From assembly GCA_024681215.1 (NCBI GenBank), contig JAILBG010000005.1, positions 1-9,451 on the forward strand: a stretch of 9,451 bases of DNA. The letters are read 5' to 3'. Below, one piece after another: positions 1-4,682 of this stretch. The number at the start of each line of letters is the position of its first letter. Position 1 is the stretch's first letter. A program made the position numbers and the translations under genes. Under the pieces are notes generated by a model. The model ran no database searches. It was not told where the DNA came from and saw nothing but the letters and a program-made list of their open reading frames with translations. This DNA is from RUG563 sp024681215 (GTDB lineage: Bacteria > Bacillota > Clostridia > Christensenellales > Aristaeellaceae).

Positions 1-78
1 CCGGAACCCACACCGGAACCGACACCAGAGCCGACACCGGAACCGACACCGGAACCCACGCCCGAACCGATACCGGAA
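1..78 (+). repeat. 12-bp tandem repeat encoding PEPT linker
   Basis: Six and a half copies of a 12-bp unit of the form CCGGAACCSACA run from the window edge to base 78. They encode Pro-Glu-Pro-Thr repeated in frame. Copies differ by single bases, mostly at third positions (CCA/GAG in copy three, ATA giving Ile in copy six). Such rigid, extended linkers commonly space exposed domains away from the wall. The array probably continues upstream of the window, and its copy number could vary by slippage (inference). Confidence 0.9.
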
Positions 79-513
79 ATCGTGTGGCCGGAAAGCGGCG
101 TGATGGAAAAGGTGACGCAGGTGGAGGGCCGGGATTACAGCATCGCAGTCAGGTACACCCGCGATTCGGGCATTCCCGCCGACGCCGTGCTGCGCACCTG
201 GGAAACCACGGATTCCGCCAGCATTTCGGCCTACTGCGATCACGCCTGCTCCGCCCTGGAGGATACGGAGGAGGAAGACGTTGAGGAGTTCTATCTGCTG
301 AATCTGTCGCTGATTTCCGATCAGATCAATTATGCGGTGGGGTACTCCTACGAAGTGGAAATCATCATGAACCAATCCGTCCCGGCTGAGGAGCAGAGCG
401 TGCAGGTGATGCAGTTCACCGGCAGCGAAGCCACCGCCCTTCCCACCGAAGCGGAAACCGACAGCCGGGAAAACATCCAGAGCATCAATTTCCAGACCAA
501 AGTCTGTAATTGA
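1..513 (+). CDS. Surface protein, C-terminal part (5' end outside window)
   Basis: The reading frame is open from base 1 and stops at TGA 511-513, giving the last 170 residues. It begins with a Pro-Glu-Pro-Thr linker of about 26 residues, then a domain of about 140 residues beginning around VWPESG. The segment containing YSIAVRYTRDSGIPADA closely matches a segment of the adhesin that starts at 6756 (WHIAVSYDSDSGIPSEG), so the two proteins share a domain. The linker plus beta-rich domain is typical of exposed wall proteins. No LPXTG-like sorting signal, membrane segment or charged tail follows; the protein ends NFQTKVCN about where the homologous domain would form its last strand (compare VRFSTDSFSVYVVV in the adhesin). 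It may be secreted, held non-covalently, or shortened by a premature stop. The function is not known from this fragment. An internal ATG at 82 is not a believable start because coding continues upstream. Confidence 0.85.
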   Translation, partial: PEPTPEPTPEPTPEPTPEPTPEPIPEIVWPESGVMEKVTQVEGRDYSIAVRYTRDSGIPADAVLRTWETTDSASISAYCDHACSALEDTEEEDVEEFYLLNLSLISDQINYAVGYSYEVEIIMNQSVPAEEQSVQVMQFTGSEATALPTEAETDSRENIQSINFQTKVCN

Positions 514-538
514 TGCGGACCCAACCTCAAGAGATAAA
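510..538 (+). promoter_or_regulatory. Weak candidate sigma-A promoter ahead of the pilin
   Basis: TTGATG at 510-515 and GATAAA at 533-538 are separated by 17 bases. Each matches the sigma-A consensus at four of six positions. The -35 overlaps the stop codon of the preceding gene. Transcription would begin near 545, giving the pilin a leader of about 175 bases. No upstream TG extension was required for this call. Matches of this quality arise by chance, so this is tentative. Confidence 0.25.
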
Positions 539-576
539 GAGCGACTGTTTCCCCAGCGGCCCACCTGAAAGGAGAG

Positions 577-720
577 ATGCAGCATGAGCAGACGATGCTC
601 CTCATCCCGAGACCGGCCAATCCGCGAAGAATACGGATAGAACGCGGCATGGACGCCGCCCCAACAAACGAACCTGCGGCCGGATGGCCTGCGAATATAA
701 AAGAAAGAGAAGGAAGATGA
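577..720 (+). CDS. Possible 47-residue leader ORF overlapping the pilin start
   Basis: An ORF starts at ATG 577 and ends with TGA 718-720. That stop overlaps an ATG at 717-719 that is in frame with the pilin (ATGA overlap). An AAAGGAG sequence lies at 568-574, only 2 bases from ATG 577 but 9 bases from another ATG at 584, which opens an 18-codon ORF in a different frame (584-640). The 47-residue product is Arg/Pro-rich, has no signal peptide or recognised domain, and its codon use is unremarkable. The strong ribosome binding site with no long gene behind it suggests either a leader peptide used to set pilin translation or the remnant of a lost gene. I do not recognise the product. The rest of 514-722 shows only a small hairpin (stem 644-648 with 655-659). 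Confidence 0.25.
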   Translation: MQHEQTMLLIPRPANPRRIRIERGMDAAPTNEPAAGWPANIKEREGR

Positions 721-722
721 AC

Positions 723-2210
723 ATGAAAAGGATTTTTGCCATCGTGCTTGCCCTGGCGCTGGTGCTGAGCCTGAGCTGCACTGCGTTCGCAACGGAACCT
801 ACACTTGCAAGCTTAAACGACAACGGTGTTGTCGGCGATACTGCTTTTACAACAGACAAACCGACCAATCAGGGGAAGATGGTTAATATCAGGAAGGAAT
901 TGACTGTCTTTAACCCTGATGAGAGCTTTGTGTACGGACCGGCATTCACCTATACCTACACGGTAACGCCTGGTTCAGCTCAAAAAGACATTACTGACGC
1001 CACCAGCCAGCATGCTTCCGGACTTGCCACGAGCACAAAGACGCTTGCCGGTATTACTACGGGCGTAACTGTGAATTCCGGTACCGCCGGTTCAGCTACT
1101 TCCGCTACTGGTACACTTGCGTGGACCAACGCCGATATCCTTGATGCTGATGATGCAGGCGCCGCAAACTACAAAAACGTCGTGATTGATTTCACGAATG
1201 TAGTCTTCACGCAGCCGGGCGTATATCGCTATGTGATCACCGAAACTCCAGCCGCAGACGATGCCTCTTATGCCGCTGCTGGCATCACCGAGGGGAGCGG
1301 TAACCGTGTTCGTTACCTTGATGTTTATGTCATGAGAAGCAGCGATTATGGCAAAGGCGCTAATGGCGATCCCAGTGAAACTAACAGAGCTGGTTGGTGG
1401 ATGATTTACGGCTACGTCTGCTTCTACAATGATACGGCCATTGATGCGGCAGATCTTTCCACCACCCCGATCAAGACCACCGGATTTGTTGCCGGAACAA
1501 GCGACGGTAATACCGCAGTCACTGCAGATCAGTACCACACCTACAACCTGACCGTTGGCAAAACGCTGGTCGGTGACGATACCATGAACAGCCACAAGTT
1601 CCCGTTTGACGTGGCTTGGGCTAATCCCACTGGCTCTGCTTCTGGCACCTTCCAGTACATCGTTGAAACGACCGGCACTGCCCAGGTGACCAAGACTGAT
1701 GTTGCGGCTACGACCTCCATCAATGGCACTGATGTTGCGGCGCACATGACTGTTGGCGGCGCAAATGCAGTCAGCACCGCAAACAAGGATGGCGGTCCGT
1801 CTATCGCACATGAAGCTACCGTCAAGTACATCGGTATCCCGCAAGCCGCTTATGCGACTGTAACCGAAACCAACGATGTTACCGGTACGACTTATACGAC
1901 CACGGCAAAGGAAACCATTGGCAGCGATTCTGCAACAGATGTTGAGTTCACTGCCGCTTCCACCGCTGCTCTGTCTACTGATAGCAAGACCGCCACTACC
2001 GACCAGGACGATACCGCTGTATATGCGCAAGCGACCACCGTCACTGCTGACAGCAACTATGCAGTTCAGTTCACCAACAAGTTGGCGGTTATTTCTCCCA
2101 CCGGCATCGCGTTCCGCATCGCGCCTTACGCCCTGATGCTGGTTGCCGGCGTGACGCTGTTCATCATCCTGGCTGCGCGCCGCCGCAAGACCAAGGAAAA
2201 CAACGACTGA
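723..2210 (+). CDS. Major pilin, Spy0128/FctA-like, with ISPTG sorting signal
   Basis: This encodes a 495-residue exported shaft pilin. A signal peptide spans residues 1-23 with likely cleavage after AFA. Two beta-sandwich domains follow, each with the Lys/Glu/Asn set expected of self-forming Lys-Asn isopeptide bonds. Domain 1 has Lys58 (in NIRKEL), Glu174 (in YVITE) and Asn236 (in CFYND). Domain 2 has Lys280 (in LTVGK), Glu382 (in VTE) and Asn452 (in QFTNK). The triads are assigned by pattern, not by structure. The C-terminus carries ISPTG (457-461), a hydrophobic segment (about 466-484) and an RRRKTK tail: a complete sorting signal, but with a non-LPXTG motif resembling EVPTG of S. pyogenes Spy0128. 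ATG 723 is preferred because AAGGAAG ends 6 bases before it; ATG 717 and ATG 684 are in-frame alternatives, the last with no ribosome binding site. The middle of the gene is AT-richer than its ends and neighbours. The protein is likely polymerised by the downstream class B sortase. Confidence 0.88.
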   Translation: MKRIFAIVLALALVLSLSCTAFATEPTLASLNDNGVVGDTAFTTDKPTNQGKMVNIRKELTVFNPDESFVYGPAFTYTYTVTPGSAQKDITDATSQHASGLATSTKTLAGITTGVTVNSGTAGSATSATGTLAWTNADILDADDAGAANYKNVVIDFTNVVFTQPGVYRYVITETPAADDASYAAAGITEGSGNRVRYLDVYVMRSSDYGKGANGDPSETNRAGWWMIYGYVCFYNDTAIDAADLSTTPIKTTGFVAGTSDGNTAVTADQYHTYNLTVGKTLVGDDTMNSHKFPFDVAWANPTGSASGTFQYIVETTGTAQVTKTDVAATTSINGTDVAAHMTVGGANAVSTANKDGGPSIAHEATVKYIGIPQAAYATVTETNDVTGTTYTTTAKETIGSDSATDVEFTAASTAALSTDSKTATTDQDDTAVYAQATTVTADSNYAVQFTNKLAVISPTGIAFRIAPYALMLVAGVTLFIILAARRRKTKENND

Positions 2211-2236
2211 TCTTCCGCTTTTTCCGTGAAGACAGC

Positions 2237-2288
2237 TGCCCCGGCATCCCGGCCGCATGCCTTTGTTTGCTGCGGCCGGGCCGGGGCA
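2237..2288 (+). terminator. Large GC-rich hairpin after the pilin (attenuator or 3' stabiliser)
   Basis: Arms 2237-2257 and 2271-2288 pair over 18 base pairs, interrupted only by a 3-base bulge (ATC, 2246-2248), with a 13-base loop. The stem begins TGCCCCGG on the left and closes CCGGGGCA on the right. It sits 26 bases after the pilin stop. No T-run follows (the next bases are TTCGGCC), so it is not a textbook intrinsic terminator. It would more plausibly cause partial termination or protect the pilin mRNA 3' end, lowering the yield of downstream assembly genes relative to pilin (inference). Confidence 0.6.
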
Positions 2289-2318
2289 TTCGGCCTATCT
2301 GAACGCGGGACGTTTGTT

Positions 2319-2343
2319 TGAGGGAAAGCGCGGCTTTCCCTCA
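2319..2343 (+). promoter_or_regulatory. Second perfect hairpin between pilin and SipA-like gene
   Basis: TGAGGGAAAGC at 2319-2329 and its exact complement GCTTTCCCTCA at 2333-2343 flank a 3-base loop (GCG): an 11-bp perfect stem. It lies 30 bases after the first hairpin and about 60 bases before the next start codon. No T-run follows. It could be an RNA processing or stability element or part of an attenuator; a protein-binding palindrome is less likely given the tiny loop. The remainder of 2211-2406 shows no gene or other clear signal. Confidence 0.55.
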
Positions 2344-2406
2344 GGCAAGGGCCCCGCATCCGGCGTATAAAGGCCGGAAGAAATGCCCTTGAAAAAGGAT
2401 TTTGCA

Positions 2407-3237
2407 ATGCAGAAAAAACCCAAGCACCCCGCCCCGGGCCCCGCTCCGGGCATCGTCCCCGCGCCGGATCAGACTGCGGCGCCCGCTGCGGACATAATCC
2501 CGGCCCCGGATGCGGCGCCCGGCGACGCGGACAAGAAGGCGGAAGCAAAACAGCGGCGGATCAAAGCGCGGAAAAGGCGCAGGAAAGCCCTGCGGTCCCT
2601 GCTGCTGCGGACGCTGATGCTGCTGCTGGTGGTCTACGTGCTGTTCTTCCACGTGATGGGCCTGACGGTGATGCCCAACGGCGACATGTATCCCCGGATC
2701 GACGCGGGGGATATGGTGCTCTTTTACCGGCTGGACCGGGACGTGCGGGCCCAGGACATCATCGTGATCGAAAAAAGCCTCTCCTCGCTTCCGGACGCTG
2801 AACAAACCGGCGAAGACGGCGGGAACGTGCCGGGATCGATGCAAGGGATACGGATCAGTCAGGAGCAGGAGGACGGCAGCTTCGCAGGCAAGATCAGAAG
2901 CGCGCTGAAAAACGCCGCGGTGTGGCTGCGCCTGCGCAGCCCGGAGGGGACCACCCAGTTCATCTGCCGGGTGATCGCCGTTTCCGGGGACACCGTGGAG
3001 ATCACCGAGGGCGGGCATCTGATCGTGAACGGGAATTCCATGGTGGAAACCAACATTTTTTCCTCCACCGTGCCTTACGTGGGCTTTCAGGAATACCCGG
3101 TCAAGCTGCAGCCGGGTGAATGCTTCGTCCTGGCGGACCTGCGCGCCGGCGGCGCGGACAGCCGGTTCTTCGGGCCGGTGAAAACCGAAGAAATCCTGGG
3201 CACGGTGATCACCATCATGCGCAGGAACAATCTGTAA
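2407..3237 (+). CDS. SipA-like inactive signal peptidase I homologue (pilus assembly)
   Basis: This is a 276-residue membrane protein of the S26 signal peptidase fold. It has a cytoplasmic Pro/Ala-rich stretch (about residues 7-40), a very basic segment (KARKRRRK), one membrane span (about 65-85) and an extracellular domain. The conserved boxes are visible but the catalytic dyad is missing. The usual SMxP serine is Asp93 (NGDMYP), and the usual lysine of KRVI is Cys187 (FICRVIA, followed by SGDTVEI). The late DSRFFGPV box is intact. In S. pyogenes, SipA of the FCT locus likewise lacks the Ser-Lys pair and is needed for pilus polymerisation, so an assembly or chaperone role is inferred instead of peptide cleavage. 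Start: ATG 2407 has AAAAAGGA 7 bases upstream. ATG 2383 (8 residues longer) has GGAAG only 2 bases away. The sortase gene follows after 25 bases. Confidence 0.85.
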   Translation: MQKKPKHPAPGPAPGIVPAPDQTAAPAADIIPAPDAAPGDADKKAEAKQRRIKARKRRRKALRSLLLRTLMLLLVVYVLFFHVMGLTVMPNGDMYPRIDAGDMVLFYRLDRDVRAQDIIVIEKSLSSLPDAEQTGEDGGNVPGSMQGIRISQEQEDGSFAGKIRSALKNAAVWLRLRSPEGTTQFICRVIAVSGDTVEITEGGHLIVNGNSMVETNIFSSTVPYVGFQEYPVKLQPGECFVLADLRAGGADSRFFGPVKTEEILGTVITIMRRNNL

Positions 3238-3262
3238 ATAATTCAGGAAAGGAGACGGACAC

Positions 3263-4669
3263 ATGGCGGGCAGGACCAGGCCGGATGATTTTGAACAGCC
3301 GGTACCCCACAAGGCCCCGGGAAAATCCGTGGTGGATTCCGTGCTCAGCAGCTTTATCGCGGCTGGGAACGGCGTCGTTACGCTGCTGGCGGGGCTGCTG
3401 GCGGGGGTTTTGGTTCTGTACTCCGGTTATGTGATTTACGACTCCTTTGCCACGGAATACAGGGCGTATTCTTCCAGCTGGGATCTGATGCAGTACAAGC
3501 CGGAAATCGCCGGGGAAGACGACGTGCCCATGGCCGGGGCCTCCCTGGAGGAAATCAACCAGGATTACCGCGCCTGGATCACCGTGTACGATACCAACAT
3601 CGATTATCCCGTGATGCAGGGCAAGGACGATTTGTATTACGCCGCCCACGATATCTATAAGCAAAGCAGCCTGACCGGGGCCATCTATCTGGCCGCGGCC
3701 AACGACGGCGCGCTGGAAGACAGCTATAATCTGCTGTACGGCCATCATATGGATAACGGCGCCATGTTCGGCGGGCTGGACAGATTCAAGGAAAAGGCCT
3801 ACTTCAACGCCCATAAATCCGCGGTGATCGTGGGCAAAAGCGGCGTGTACGACATCGAGTTCTTCGCCGTGGCGGAAACCGACGCCTACGAAAGCAGGAT
3901 CTACAGCGTGGGCGACAGGAAGGACGACGTGATCTCCTTCCTGCGCAGCGGCGGCCTGGACGGCGTGGGCGTGGGCACCAACGTGCTGTATTTCAATGAA
4001 ACCGTGGCGAACCGGACCAACAAGGTGATCGCCCTGTCCACCTGCGCGTCCGCGACCACCAGCGGCCGGCTGGTGCTCTTTGGCAGGATGATCCCGCGGA
4101 AGGCGGAGCCGACGCCCACCGTGGAGCCGAAGCCGACCCATGGGCCGAAGCCCACCAAGGCGCCGCACAATGTGCCCACACAGAAGCCTGCGACCACGAC
4201 TTATACCCTCACCGTCCGCTATGTGGATGAAAACGGGAATGAGCTGTTCGCCGCCCGGACCTTCACGTTCCCCCAGGGCAAGGAGTATTATGTGGAATCG
4301 CCCACCCGCGCGGGGTACACGGCCAGCAGGAGCGCCGTTACGGGCGTAATGGACAGCGACACCGAAATCACCGTCGTTTACACCCGCGGCACGTACACGC
4401 TGACGGTGCGGTACGTGGCCCTGGATGGGACGGAGCTGAGGGAAAGCTACGTCATGGCCTATAGCGCCGGCGACAGCTATTCCGCCGCCGTGCCGAAGAT
4501 CCCGGGCTATCAGGCCTCCAGGAACAGCGTGGAGGGCGTGATGGGCGGATGCGACATGACGGTGACGGTGCTCTATGTCCCCGAAGACGAGACCATCATC
4601 ATCGACGAATACGGAGCGCCGCTGAACATGGGCGGTTACAACATGCAGATCGGCGTCTGCATCGAGTGA
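3263..4669 (+). CDS. Class B sortase with C-terminal MucBP repeats
   Basis: This is a 468-residue membrane-anchored transpeptidase. It has a cytoplasmic N-terminus, a membrane span (about 37-58), and a class B sortase domain (about 75-280). Catalytic residues are His161 (LLYGHHM), Cys261 (LSTCAS) and Arg269 (SGRLVLFG). NIDYPVMQG and the YLAAANDG region also fit the SrtB family. Its position after a SipA-like gene and a pilin with ISPTG points to pilin polymerisation, like the class B pilin sortases of streptococcal FCT loci. Unusually, the chain continues: a Pro/Thr/Lys linker (282-312), two MucBP-like repeats (313-376 and 377-440, each starting TYTLTVRYV), and a tail with APLNMGGYNMQIGVCIE. 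A normal class B sortase ends near residue 280. AGGAAAGGAG lies 8 bases before ATG 3263. The stop overlaps the next gene's ribosome binding site. Confidence 0.92.
   Translation: MAGRTRPDDFEQPVPHKAPGKSVVDSVLSSFIAAGNGVVTLLAGLLAGVLVLYSGYVIYDSFATEYRAYSSSWDLMQYKPEIAGEDDVPMAGASLEEINQDYRAWITVYDTNIDYPVMQGKDDLYYAAHDIYKQSSLTGAIYLAAANDGALEDSYNLLYGHHMDNGAMFGGLDRFKEKAYFNAHKSAVIVGKSGVYDIEFFAVAETDAYESRIYSVGDRKDDVISFLRSGGLDGVGVGTNVLYFNETVANRTNKVIALSTCASATTSGRLVLFGRMIPRKAEPTPTVEPKPTHGPKPTKAPHNVPTQKPATTTYTLTVRYVDENGNELFAARTFTFPQGKEYYVESPTRAGYTASRSAVTGVMDSDTEITVVYTRGTYTLTVRYVALDGTELRESYVMAYSAGDSYSAAVPKIPGYQASRNSVEGVMGGCDMTVTVLYVPEDETIIIDEYGAPLNMGGYNMQIGVCIE
4199..4582 (+). repeat. Two tandem MucBP-type repeats inside the sortase gene
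   Basis: Two units of about 64 codons, 4199-4390 and 4391-4582, each begin TYTLTVRYV, continue through a Gly/Glu turn (NGNELFA versus DGTELRE), a GY motif (AGYTASRSAV versus PGYQASRNSV), GVM, and end in a VVY/VLY strand. This is the pattern of MucBP-like repeats of surface proteins. The DNA of the two copies has diverged, so the duplication is old or maintained by selection for the fold. Confidence 0.8.
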
Positions 4670-4676
4670 GGAGGAG
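4669..4676 (+). promoter_or_regulatory. Ribosome binding site overlapping the sortase stop
   Basis: AGGAGGAG at 4669-4676 starts on the last base of the sortase TGA (4667-4669) and ends 6 bases before a GTG at 4683. It decides the GTG start of the next gene and makes coupled translation of sortase and binding protein likely. Confidence 0.75.
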
Positions 4677-4682
4677 AAAGCC

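Noticed and set aside
1..78. CRISPR-like or intergenic repeat array
   Set aside because: The 12-bp units are contiguous, without spacers, and read in frame as PEPT; this is a coding linker.
436..450. LPTEA in the upstream surface protein as a possible sorting motif
   Set aside because: It has no glycine at the fifth position and is followed by an acidic stretch, not a hydrophobic span and basic tail.
694..700. TATAAA-like -10 element just before the pilin
   Set aside because: It lies almost on the ribosome binding site and no -35 is found 16-18 bases upstream.
1092..2258. A 388-codon open frame on the - strand opposite the pilin
   Set aside because: The product is Gly/Arg/Ser/Ile-rich with no domain, and the + strand carries a complete signal peptide, isopeptide domains and sorting signal.
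2237..2343. Classical rho-independent terminator
   Set aside because: The stems are strong but no T-run follows either one, so an attenuator or RNA-stability role is stated instead of a firm terminator.
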